From NCBI GenBank assembly GCA_902806575.1, contig CADCXD010000011.1, positions 2,418,001-2,482,000 on the forward strand: 64,000 nucleotides of DNA. The letters are read 5' to 3'. The notes under the pieces were generated by a model. It searched no databases. It was given only the letters and a program-made list of their open reading frames with translations, and was not told the DNA's origin. Positions 33,325 through 42,606 of this stretch are shown piece after piece. Source of the stretch: Jackrogersella multiformis (taxonomy: Eukaryota; Ascomycota; Sordariomycetes; Xylariales; Hypoxylaceae). A program made the position numbers and the translations under genes. Each line of letters starts with the position of its first letter. Positions within the stretch are counted from its first letter, which is position 1.

Positions 33325-35112
33325 TCAAGGAACAGCCTTTTCCGTCTTGGCCGTTGATAGAATACCATCCTCAGCCTTTACAGGATCAGGCGTATTTGTG
33401 CTCTTTTTGAGACCGAACTCTGTCTCGTTGCTTTCACGTAGTACGATGTGTTTTTCAATAAAGGTAGCAAGAAAGCCCAAGCACGAGATACCAACAAATA
33501 CCAGCCACACGACAGTCAGGGACCTCTCGTACACCTTGATTACCTGACTTCTGCTTGGCTCAGGCAGACTTCTAACGCCGGAGTCGGCATCACCGCTACC
33601 GGCGGCGAAAGTATATGCGGCACCGTCAGCGAGCAGTCTCCGTAGGTCGACATTATCGATAATGTACAAATTATCGTTGACCTGGCCGTTGAACACAATG
33701 GAAGACATGGTGACGCCCCAGACAAAGCCCAGGGACCTCACGAATGCGTACGTACCTGTCGCAGTCGCCACGTACGACTCCGGCAAGGCTGCAAGCGTAG
33801 AGGGCAGCGTTGCTGTGAAGATGAAGCCAGAACCTCCGGACACAAGCACCTGATATCCAATCCAAGCCCCCACGGTGGAGTCGGCGCGGAACGTGGAAAA
33901 TAACCCAAGGCCAATGGCACTCAGGGAAAAGCCAGCCCAGTGCAAAATCTTGTATCTGCCGGTCTTCGAAAGGATGACCCCAGACATGATACCAAAAGGA
34001 ATAATGGCCAGAGCGAATGGTAGGTAATTCACGCCAGACTGAAGGGCTGAGGTACCCTTGACGCCCTGGAAGTAGACGGGTAGAAAGTAGTTGACGGCCT
34101 GGAGGGTAATGGATGCTAAGAAGATGAGGAGAAAACTTGCAACCGATGTGCGGGATTTGAACAGATGCGGCGGCATACTAGGCTCGCGACAGAATCGAGA
34201 AGCTTGGTGAAAATGAAAGACAATCCAGCCAGCGATGCCCAGAACGATGGGCATTATTATACGCCACGACGACCAAGGATAGCCCGCAGTGCCGCCCATG
34301 ATGAGGCCGAAGTAGAGCGAAACCAATGAGGGGACAAAGATGGCTGTTCCAGAGAAGTCGACACGGGCAAGCGCGCTCTTCCAGGTCGGGCTTCGCGTAT
34401 ACTGTACGTTTAAGGCGAAGAATATCACAATGCAGCTCACTGCTGAGATGGGGAGGTTGAGCCAGAAGATCCAGCGCCAGTTCCTCTCAGCAAGCGCTCC
34501 GCCGATAATGGGGCCGAGCGTAGTCCCAATAGCGGCTCCCGACATGGTGATGCTGAGCCACGGCCCGCGGGAGCGAGGAGGGATCAGGTCACAGATAATA
34601 ATCTCCGGAAGGACAGCGATGCCACCAGTCCCGAATCCCTGTACGACACGGCCGACGATCAGCATGGCCACGTTCGTCGCGCCGCCCCCGATACCACTTC
34701 CGAGGGCAAACAGCGCGATCGCCACGAATAAAGGGTTGCGTCGGCCAAAGATGTTGGCGATCTGGCCATAAAAAGGTAGAGGTACCGTCGTGGCGAAAAG
34801 GTAGGATTGTGCTACCCAGACATATTGTCTGGCGCCGCCAATATCGCGGGCGATGGTCGGCAAGGAGGTGGTGATGATCGTTGAATCGAGACCTGAGGCC
34901 AAGGACAGAACCATGATAACAATGATAATGACCCAAAGGCGCCACGAGGCCTTGAACTCTTCCTCTCCCGCCAATTCGTCGGTTTCAGGCTTTTGGACGA
35001 CGACATGGGTTTCGGGGGTGCTGTGCGCTCCTCTATACGGTCCGCCGGGGATGTTTTCTGGGTCGATGAGAGAATTCACCGTAGATGGCTGGGTGGCGGG
35101 TGCCGTTTGCAT
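33325..35112 (-). CDS. MFS drug:H+ antiporter, DHA2 type
   Basis: Intronless, 595 aa from the ATG at 35112 (context CACCGCCATG). The frame is open to an ATG at 35343, but those 77 extra residues have no family look. After a hydrophilic N-terminus the protein shows WRLWVIIIVIMVLSLASG and the D1-type motif LDSTIITTSLPTIARDIGG. Then come YGQIANIFGRRNPLFVAIAL (motif A), LIVGRVVQGFGTGGIAVLPE (motif B-like) and the antiporter motif C region AAIGTTLGPIIGGALAERNW with WRWIFWLNLPIS. The spacing fits 14 membrane segments. Such pumps export toxic metabolites through the plasma membrane in exchange for protons. Its place beside two P450s, a GMC enzyme and an SDR suggests export of the block's product, an inference from context. 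Confidence 0.92.
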   Translation of the reverse strand: MQTAPATQPSTVNSLIDPENIPGGPYRGAHSTPETHVVVQKPETDELAGEEEFKASWRLWVIIIVIMVLSLASGLDSTIITTSLPTIARDIGGARQYVWVAQSYLFATTVPLPFYGQIANIFGRRNPLFVAIALFALGSGIGGGATNVAMLIVGRVVQGFGTGGIAVLPEIIICDLIPPRSRGPWLSITMSGAAIGTTLGPIIGGALAERNWRWIFWLNLPISAVSCIVIFFALNVQYTRSPTWKSALARVDFSGTAIFVPSLVSLYFGLIMGGTAGYPWSSWRIIMPIVLGIAGWIVFHFHQASRFCREPSMPPHLFKSRTSVASFLLIFLASITLQAVNYFLPVYFQGVKGTSALQSGVNYLPFALAIIPFGIMSGVILSKTGRYKILHWAGFSLSAIGLGLFSTFRADSTVGAWIGYQVLVSGGSGFIFTATLPSTLAALPESYVATATGTYAFVRSLGFVWGVTMSSIVFNGQVNDNLYIIDNVDLRRLLADGAAYTFAAGSGDADSGVRSLPEPSRSQVIKVYERSLTVVWLVFVGISCLGFLATFIEKHIVLRESNETEFGLKKSTNTPDPVKAEDGILSTAKTEKAVP

Positions 35113-35748
35113 GGCGGTGAGTATTGTGGCCAGGCCTGGTAAGAGGCGGTTGTTTGGGGAATTCCAAAGAAAGAAAGAAAGATAGAAGTTCCAAGGCGAA
35201 TCATATTTTGAAGCAGACGAGAACCTGCCCACATAGGTTGGTGTTAGAGATTCACACATCACGCCTTCGGTTTCTCCTGTTGACGAGGGGCTTGGGTTCG
35301 TACCCAGGCGGCCTCCATTAACCGCTTTGACTGAAAGCCACATGCCGCATTACAAGGAAATATTAATAATATACAAGTACCTACCTAGGTAGTAAACGGG
35401 AATATCCATTGTTGCACGTCTAGAGCATTAGGGATATCCTGCATTTTGCCCACCACCGTCCCAGCGTTTACTGTACATTACGCTTGCAAAAGGGACTGTA
35501 GGTGTACATTCGAAGTATCTAGCACTGAGGGATTTCCCTGCGGCCGCCCCTTTGATCCTTTGTGATCTGTGGCTTATGTGCAATTTACGTGAAGCCATCC
35601 ATTGGTGGGCAGTACCTATGGAAGGGAGGGAACATGAATTCTGGCCCGTGTCCTCTGGCCACCCATGTATTTCAATTGTCTCCCTCCGCCAAGAGGTCAC
35701 CAAGCAAGGCAAGGCCCCTTGCAGCCCTGCCCTTGTTAATCACCTAAC
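35113..35748. other. intergenic
   Basis: No gene is seen in 636 bp; an ACCTACCTAGGTAG palindrome lies at 35380-35393. Open frames at 35428-35752 on both strands are without family signal. Confidence 0.5.
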
Positions 35749-36150
35749 CTAGGACCTTGCACCCTGTGTGAATCCGGCAGCCCCCAGGGCAGCAAATACC
35801 GAAGAGCTCAGCAGGCGAAAAAACCCCATAGACCCAAGGCCTTCATTCCACAGGAGGTAACAGTCGGCCAGCCCCAGGTAAGCGCCGCTAACGATTAAGA
35901 AGATATCCAGCACATCATAGCGGCGCTGGAAATAGAATATAAACATGAGAATACCGAGGCAGGCAGTGCGCGCATTACCGACGTGCCAAACAACCCAAGT
36001 CTCGGGTACATCAGCAACGCGCTGATCTAATCCGTAATGCAGCATAACGCTGCGGGTGCTGCCGCTAAGGATAGGCCAAATGGTGCCCCAGCACTGGGCG
36101 GCGGCTGTAAAGAGCGCAGGCAAATGTCGGAATCGAAAATGCTCAAACAT
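35749..36150 (-). CDS. small integral membrane protein, DUF4267-like
   Basis: Single exon, 133 aa. Four hydrophobic spans are visible: around HLPALFTAAAQCWGTIW, ARTACLGILMFIFYFQ, VLDIFLIVSGAYLGLADCYLL and FFRLLSSSVFAALGAAGF. The pattern of an Arg followed by a LG-rich helix, then a G..LG.AD helix, resembles DUF4267 proteins, fungal membrane proteins of unknown function. No catalytic motif is recognised. It is divergent from the GMC oxidoreductase across 785 bp and belongs by position to the accessory block. Small multi-span proteins in such blocks sometimes turn out to be cyclases or transport helpers, but nothing in this sequence proves that. Confidence 0.7.
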   Translation of the reverse strand: MFEHFRFRHLPALFTAAAQCWGTIWPILSGSTRSVMLHYGLDQRVADVPETWVVWHVGNARTACLGILMFIFYFQRRYDVLDIFLIVSGAYLGLADCYLLWNEGLGSMGFFRLLSSSVFAALGAAGFTQGARS

Positions 36151-36935
36151 GATGAATCGTAAGGAGGATTCAATGACGGACGCGAGACATGGCCAGATGG
36201 CGTAGCGGATGCGTTTGCCAGGTTGTGGAAAAGGAGGTGGAGGTGGAGGTGTGAGATCGAGGAGATCGAGGAGATCGAAGTTTTATAGTTCAAGTCGCAA
36301 GGCTTTAAGCCTCTAGGTAGGTAGGTACTACCCTGGCCTAATAACGGCTGACGGGCAGGGTAGTACCTAGGGAGGTCGATGTGTTGGGACCAAATCACGT
36401 CACAGTCAGTCACGTGATTATGATTCCCCACCATAATACCTACCTACTACGTAGGTACCTAGGTATGGTAGGTATATCTTTTCCTTCCTTACTATGTAAT
36501 TAGGTATTACATTTCGTACTTTTTACATGAACAATAAGAACCAACTCTCAACCCCAAAGTATAGGATCTAATACTAAAGTCCAACCAACAAACACATTAA
36601 GCCTAGGGAGGTCGATGCAAGGCAGTCTGCTGCCAAGATACGGGACATTACATACACCATATATTAATAAATTTACCTAGGCGCCTATCTATAAATATAT
36701 TAATTTTTATTATTTATTAATATAATCTTTTATTTTTTCATAATTCCATCATTTATTATAACACCCTCCCTATGCAAAGCCACCCCCCACTACTTAACTT
36801 CGTTAACAAAGCTACCCCTACCCAGTGCATTCAGATATACTCTATACGTTGCGGCACGTATCTCCTAAGTGATGCGTAAACTCACCACCTCTGGTGCCTG
36901 TATGTAGATTAGTTGCTGGGTATTTTCAGGGCAAG
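36151..36935. promoter_or_regulatory. divergent promoter, DUF4267-like and GMC genes
   Basis: 785 bp between divergent starts. It holds a dense palindrome block at 36437-36476 (ACCTACTACGTAGGTACCTAGGTA in two halves) and a very AT-rich stretch at 36660-36760. No regulator-binding site can be named. Confidence 0.5.
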
Positions 36936-38672
36936 ATGTGGCCTTTTAGCTCGGCATACCCTATCAGGCGTATCGAAGACGTCTGTCAAAATACGTACGA
37001 CTACGTTGTTGTGGGCGGTGGCACGGCTGGGTCATCCTTGGCTTCACGGCTAGGCGACGACGCCAATGTGACTGTCCTACTGCTGGAAAGAGGCCCTTAC
37101 CAGGATCGTCTTTTATCACGAGTGCCTCTGGTATCCGTGGCCAATGGCAGCTACGCTGTCAACAAAAAATGCACCCCAGACCCCCAAGCTGGGAACAGGG
37201 CCGTGGAGATCCTCACTAGCGAGACGCTGGGAGGCAACTCGAAGATGAATGGCATGATCTATACCCGTGGCACGCCAGCGTACTACCGACGATGGGGGGA
37301 AAAGCATCCAGCGTGGGACTGGCCTCGCGTGGAGCCATATTTCGCCGAGGTCGAAGAAACGGTCTCGTTGCGGCAGACAGATAAAGTCCAGTGTGGCCTT
37401 TATCCACATGTCGAAAGGTCAGCCGAAAAATTAGGTCTACCAGTCGAGAGAGCGGGAAACCGACCAGGTGCGCCTTCGGCTGGGTGTTTCAACCTCGACC
37501 TCACCATCGATGGGAGCGGGTATAGGCACTCGGCGCTTCGAGCCTATCTGCCAGAGCAGCTGGCACATCGTCGCAAAGACTCGCTGCACATTTGCACCGA
37601 GGTAATTGTATCCGGTTTGGACCTGGACAGCCCGCGGAATGTCGTCCTCGGCGTCTACGCTCAGCCCGCCGGACAGAGTACGACTCAAAAGCCACATCTC
37701 ATCAAAGCTCGTCGGGAAGTTATCCTCACAGCAGGTGCTATCTGTACTCCTCAGATATTACAACTTAGTGGTATCGGGCGACGACAACTTCTTGAGAGTC
37801 TGGAGATACCCGTGGCTAAGGATCTGCTAGGTGTTGGGAGGCATCTGGCAGATCATTATTTGTTCCCAGTATTTGTCGAGGTGCCAATCCATGATAGCTT
37901 GCAACATCTCGTGGCCAGCCCCTTCCAGGCAGCAAAGCACGTCCTGCTCTTTGCTACTGTAGGACAGGGATGGCTGCAATCAGCAGTAGACCGTGCCATT
38001 TATTTCAAGACATCGCACATCAACGAGGAAACTGGTGAAATACAGGTCGACGAGACTACACTAGACCCTCATAAGCCAGAGAATATACCAGATGCAGAGC
38101 TTCTCGTCGTACCAGTTGGCACCAAGCCAGATATCTACCCCGGAAAATCGTTGCTCACGTTTCAAGTGTGCCTCAACCAGGCCAGATCAAAGGGATTTGT
38201 AACCATCAATTCCCGCAATCCCAAAGAGGACCCCACAATACAGCTCAACATGCTACAACACCCGGATGACTTAGAGGTCGCTCGGAAGGCTCTCAGGTTC
38301 GCGCTTCACTTGGCTGAGCAATTTTCTTTCCAGTCAGAGTATCCCCACCGGGCACGGCCGTTTGGAGGTCCAGGGTCTCTTGAGTGGAATGAAGGTGACT
38401 GGCGATTATTTTCGGATGATGAACTAGACCAATATATCCGCAGATACATTTCTCCCGCGTACCACCTTACGAGTACCTGTCATATGGCCAAAGAGGAAGA
38501 AGGCGGGGTGGTGGACGAGCAGCTACGAGTACATGGTTTCAAGAATCTACGGGTGGCTGATGCTAGCGTCTTCCCTGCCATTACGTCGTCACATCCTATG
38601 GCACCGACTTATATGGTAGCAGAGCGATGCGCCTCTTTCATTCACAAGACATGGAGCAGGGCGGGGCCTTAA
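36936..38672 (+). CDS. GMC-family FAD-dependent oxidoreductase
   Basis: Single exon, 578 aa from the ATG at 36936 (in-frame GTG upstream ignored). It is a flavoenzyme of the glucose-methanol-choline superfamily, which oxidises alcohols or acts in metabolite tailoring. The Rossmann FAD motif YDYVVVGGGTAGSSLASRL lies near residues 20-38. Then come LLLERGP, the GMC signature-1 region LTSETLGGNSKMNGMIYTRG, and signature-2-like EVILTAGAICTPQILQLSG. The C-terminal catalytic region holds LTSTCHMAKEE and SSHPMAPTYMVAERCASFI, including the active-site His pair region. There is no signal peptide, so it is probably intracellular, unlike secreted aryl-alcohol oxidases. It converges on the SDR gene with only 92 bp between stop codons and is divergent from the DUF4267-like gene. 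Confidence 0.93.
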   Translation: MWPFSSAYPIRRIEDVCQNTYDYVVVGGGTAGSSLASRLGDDANVTVLLLERGPYQDRLLSRVPLVSVANGSYAVNKKCTPDPQAGNRAVEILTSETLGGNSKMNGMIYTRGTPAYYRRWGEKHPAWDWPRVEPYFAEVEETVSLRQTDKVQCGLYPHVERSAEKLGLPVERAGNRPGAPSAGCFNLDLTIDGSGYRHSALRAYLPEQLAHRRKDSLHICTEVIVSGLDLDSPRNVVLGVYAQPAGQSTTQKPHLIKARREVILTAGAICTPQILQLSGIGRRQLLESLEIPVAKDLLGVGRHLADHYLFPVFVEVPIHDSLQHLVASPFQAAKHVLLFATVGQGWLQSAVDRAIYFKTSHINEETGEIQVDETTLDPHKPENIPDAELLVVPVGTKPDIYPGKSLLTFQVCLNQARSKGFVTINSRNPKEDPTIQLNMLQHPDDLEVARKALRFALHLAEQFSFQSEYPHRARPFGGPGSLEWNEGDWRLFSDDELDQYIRRYISPAYHLTSTCHMAKEEEGGVVDEQLRVHGFKNLRVADASVFPAITSSHPMAPTYMVAERCASFIHKTWSRAGP

Positions 38673-38764
38673 CCGTACTTTGGCTACCTACCTAGCTAGC
38701 TGTACCATCCATTACCTACCTAAGGTACACGCCAAGAAAATATGACGATAATACTTTGGGTGGA

Positions 38765-39873
38765 TCAGATGTTCTGCAAGATTCCCGGCTCAATTTGCTC
38801 TAAAATCGCCATCAGCTCGTTGTATACCTTTGTCTGGATCTTTCGACCCTCCTCCGAGTCAACAAAGTCATGCGGAGTACTCAGTCTGCAATCTTCTAAA
38901 TACATGCCGTGGCTCTCCCATCCAGCCGTCGCTGCAGAGATGTATGTTCGTGACCCCTGCTCAGATGTTCGCGCAACTGTGGCGAGGCCGACAATCATGA
39001 GAATTTCAAAGTACCACGGTAAGGCCTTCTCGCGCATCAGCTGGGACCGACAGTATCCGGGCTCGACAATGTTCAACACGACCTGCGGTTTGTCCTTGTC
39101 CTCTACCATGCGGCTAGCAACCTCTCGCGCGACAAAGAGACTCATTAGCTTTGTATTGGCATAACGATTGGTCAGGTCGGATCCGCCTTTGTACGCCTCG
39201 AAAATGGAGGTTTCATTTCGTGCCTCGAACTTGGTATAGAAGTGGGCATTGGAGCCAACAATCAGCAAGTGTGGAACTTCGCTGCCCTCGCGAATGTCGT
39301 CGTTCTTACCGGAGTCATTGGTGTTGTAGTATTTGACCTTTGTGGCACGTAGTACAGGCAAGAGAAGGAGAGCCATGAGCCACGTCGAGATGACATTGAC
39401 TTTGGTCTGCCATTCGTAGCCTTCGGCTGAGTTGTACAGCTGGCTCAGGAGACCTGCGTTCTCCACAACAATGTCCAGACGGTCAAGTGTATGAGCGGCG
39501 CGACGACAGAATGCCTTGACACTGTCAGAGCTATGGAGCTGGACTTGCCATATCTCGACTACGTCGGTGGAGGCACTGCTACTTCTACTGAAAGAAGGCT
39601 GTGTGCGCTCAATATCTTGTTTGGCAGCATTGCCCTTTTGTAGATCTCGGCAGCCAAGAATGACTTTTCTGGCGTTCAAGCGGACAAAGTGACGGGCGGC
39701 TTCGAGACCCAAACCCGTGTTGGCGCCCGTAATCAGCACGGTTTTGCCGGTGAAGTCATGATTGGGATATGGCAGTGGGCGAAGCTGTGTGGAGATGGAT
39801 CTGTATAAACTGCGATTCCTAATAGCCAAAGTCAGGCTCGCACAAACTTCTGGGAGTGCTCACTCACGAACAT
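38765..39873 (-). CDS. short-chain dehydrogenase/reductase, retinol dehydrogenase-like
   Basis: NAD(P)-dependent oxidoreductase of the classical/extended SDR type. The long frame 38765-39829 has no ATG near its start. Joining ATGTTC (39868-39873, GTGAGT donor) to the acceptor CTCCACACAG before 39784 gives MFLRPLPYPNHDFTGKTVL, a typical start for this fungal group, and 341 aa with an 83-nt intron. The first exon would be only 6 nt. Motifs: cofactor TGANTGLGLEAARHF, VVENAGLL in place of NNAG, Ser in LLIVGSNAHF, and catalytic Y-x-x-x-K in RYANTKLMSLFVAREVA. It lies tail-to-tail with the GMC oxidoreductase, so a linked alcohol/ketone chemistry is plausible. Family is certain; the micro-exon start is moderately supported. 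Confidence 0.85.
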
Positions 39874-40639
39874 CGTCGACTCTTTTTTCTTTATCTTAAT
39901 CGGATTTCCTCTCTAGGGGCAATGAGCAGGTTACAATTATCGACCAAGCCTACTTAACGAGAGAATCCAGAAAAGCACACTCCGATGCCCAAGTTAAACT
40001 TCTGTCTCCGTGGGCATGGAGCAAACTGTATGCACAGTATGGCCATATTCTTATCACGCCAGTATTACTTATAAAAAGACGGTCAGGGGTTGCATTAGAT
40101 GAGTTCGTTGTAGCAAATCTATAGTTACACAGGATGTCTTACTGGTAATTGGGAAGCCCCTCTCAGATGGGAGACACCGACACCGACACCGACATGCTGC
40201 GGGTTATAATTAAGAGGATCATTAAGAGGATCATTGAGGATTTAGGGAGTTGGAGAACAATATCTTGATCATACTGCACATGCAGGCTGCTCACTGGTAA
40301 CCGGGAGGAGGAGGAGGAGCGCCGCTGCCCTCTTCAACGCCCGCTGCACGCAGCCGATATCAAGATATTCTCCTGCAGCCTTTGGCCTATTTTTAAGGCC
40401 GCCACTCATACATTGTACAGCCATGCCGATTCGACTGTAGAAAGCCTCCCACTCTATCGTTTTCTTGCTCAGACTCGCAATCTTAATCTAATGCTCCCAT
40501 TGTCTTATTACGGATAGATCTACTCCTATGGGACGGCTCACCATAATGTCCATCTCCGCTTTCTTAATTGAGTTGAAGTCTCCTCTACCCCTTGTCACCA
40601 AACCCAGTTGATTTAGTGCCTCTCGAGCCACTAGTCATC
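39874..40639. other. divergent promoter region with microsatellite
   Basis: 766 bp between the SDR and rhodopsin-domain genes. It has a TATAAAAA box at 40071-40078, (GACACC)n at 40172-40193, a tandem ATTAAGAGGATC pair at 40208-40233, and GAGGAGGAGGAGGAGC at 40305. No gene. Confidence 0.5.
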
Positions 40640-41836
40640 ATGGACATGCCTCTAGCTCCCAGGCCTAAGGGTCTCTCTAAGAATGCTATAATTCTCATGG
40701 CAGTATCATGGCTCTTTACAAGCTTTGCTATTGCCATCGTCACTCTCCGCGTATACCTGCAACATAAATTCCGCCGCTCGATCGGGTGGGACGATTGGAT
40801 CATAGTACTAGCCTTGCTGTGCCAGATCATCTTCGAAGTCTTCTTGACTCTTGACTGCCACGCTGGCCTCGGACATCCAATGGCAACAATGACCATGGTT
40901 GACATAGTCAATTTGACTAAATGGTCTTGGTCCACGACACCTGGCAGCATCCTGGCTGGTACCATCGCCAGAATCTCCGTTGCCATGGTCTTTCTAAATG
41001 TCTTTGGCAATCGCAATTGGTTTAAGCGCTTGATTATTTCCTACACTGCGTTATTGACCGTCGTCGGGGCGCTCAACTTCATTTTTGTATGGGTTCAAGC
41101 AAAGCCTGTTCAAGCGTTATGGGACCCCCGCGTTCCCGCAGTATACCGCATGAAGCAGCTTCCACAGAAGATCATCACTTGTATTCTGACGAGTACGTAT
41201 TCTCATTTTCCATGTTTGTGGAGATCTGGCTAATTATAGTGTCCAGCCGCCTTTACCCTCTCAGACTTCATTTACACCATATTCCCTATAATTTTCATCT
41301 CAAAACTGAACATGGCGCGCCAGAAGAGAGTCGGACTCATTCTCCTCATGTGCGGGTTCGTCATCACGATGACCATTGCCATAGGCCGGTGTGTAGTGGT
41401 CTATTTGTCCGTGTTCCAGACGACCAACCCTAACGCCGATGGAACCTTTGTTTTCTTCTTCGTTGGATCCCTCTTGGCTTCGCTGGAGCAATGTCTTGTC
41501 ATCATAATTGGCAGCATACCCAAGCTCAAGGTGGCCAAGAATCTCAAGTTACCTAGCCTTCAGTCGTCCTTCAAAGGCTTGGTCAACAGACTCCGTTACG
41601 GAAAATCGACGGCAGCGTCGGGTTCCTACACAAATACAAATTGGGAACACTCAGACGTGGAACTCCAGCCAACCAGCAGATGTACTGATGAAAATATCAA
41701 CCTCGTCCCCGGTGGGCATTTTAGCAAGACAGGCATTCATAAGATTTCACAGGAGACCTATGAGCCGGGTGTCCATGTCACAGCGGGATATCATGTCACA
41801 TATCACCCGTCGCAACAGCCCAGGGTCGATGTATGA
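40640..41836 (+). CDS. fungal rhodopsin-domain integral membrane protein
   Basis: Two exons (40640-41192 and 41247-41836, intron 54 nt) give 380 aa. Multiple membrane spans are visible: NAIILMAVSWLFTSFAIAIV, DWIIVLALLCQIIFEVF, ILAGTIARISVAMVFLNVF, TALLTVVGALNFIFVWV, TLSDFIYTIFPIIFI, GLILLMCGFVITMTIAIG and FVFFFVGSLLASLEQCLVII. The signature IGWDDWIIV, the Ser/Lys-containing loop LNMARQKRVG and the LEQ(C)-type last helix place it in the Pezizomycotina-specific rhodopsin-domain family (related to PTH11-like receptors). The retinal-binding Lys of true rhodopsins is not evident. The hydrophilic C-terminus is typical. Function is unknown; such genes commonly occur in or beside metabolite clusters. 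Confidence 0.88.
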
Positions 41837-42606
41837 GTTGAGGAGTGAAAAAGAACCTTGGGCTGAAAGGTAGGATATATATCCCTTAGATACACAAAGC
41901 CCAATTAGCGGACTTTAGGCTAGATGAAAAGGGCGGAATGGGGTGACACAATCAGGTAGTGAGATATTTGAATTATCATTTTGAAACAAAAACCTTTTTC
42001 GATATATTTAATACCTTTTATTTCAAAAAGACGGTTCGAGAAATAGCGACCTACCTGGCAATCCCGCGAGGATCGCTCTATAGATGCAGACGGTGTGTAT
42101 CACGGCAGGAGGCACATAAGTACCTGCAAGACCATCTCCAAACCCTTGGCAGAGTGATCACTAGTTCGATAGTCGATGCCGCCTCGGTAGGAGTTGCACA
42201 CCTAGGTAAGAATTCGGGCCAACTCCGGTGCGGTGGCGCTCATAGATGCATTCCATTTGTTGCCTCGCGAGGGGGTCAGCAAGCGACTATATGTCGCCTC
42301 CTTGCCAAGATGATATTGCATACAATGCTATTGAAGATTTACTTGGGATAAACGAGAGCGAAGGGGGTAAGGGGGGTAGCAGGAAGCTTGCACAGCAAAA
42401 GCGAGGAGGGAACGAAGCGAGCACTCAAAGGCGTATGCAAGTTAGCAACTGCTATTAGAGATCAACGGTAGTTCAAGCTCACTATTTTCAAGATTTATAA
42501 AGTCCAGCCCTTCTGGACGACTACCTAGGCGGGCAACTACATTCAGATCTGAATCAACTTTTTTCTGTCAGAAATATTACTTTCCACAATCCATCTTCTT
42601 TCAGCC
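41837..42606. other. intergenic
   Basis: No gene is seen in 770 bp. The open frame 41959-42351 starts in AT-rich DNA and has no family signal. Confidence 0.5.

Noticed and set aside
35113..35343. 77-residue N-terminal extension of the second MFS transporter
   Set aside because: It is open in frame but hydrophilic without family features; the ATG at 35112 has the better context.
36872..36929. Upstream first exon for the GMC gene (ATGCGTAAACTC, then GTATGT...TTTTCAG)
   Set aside because: The intron would be only 30 nt, shorter than any other here; the ATG at 36936 gives a normal family N-terminus.
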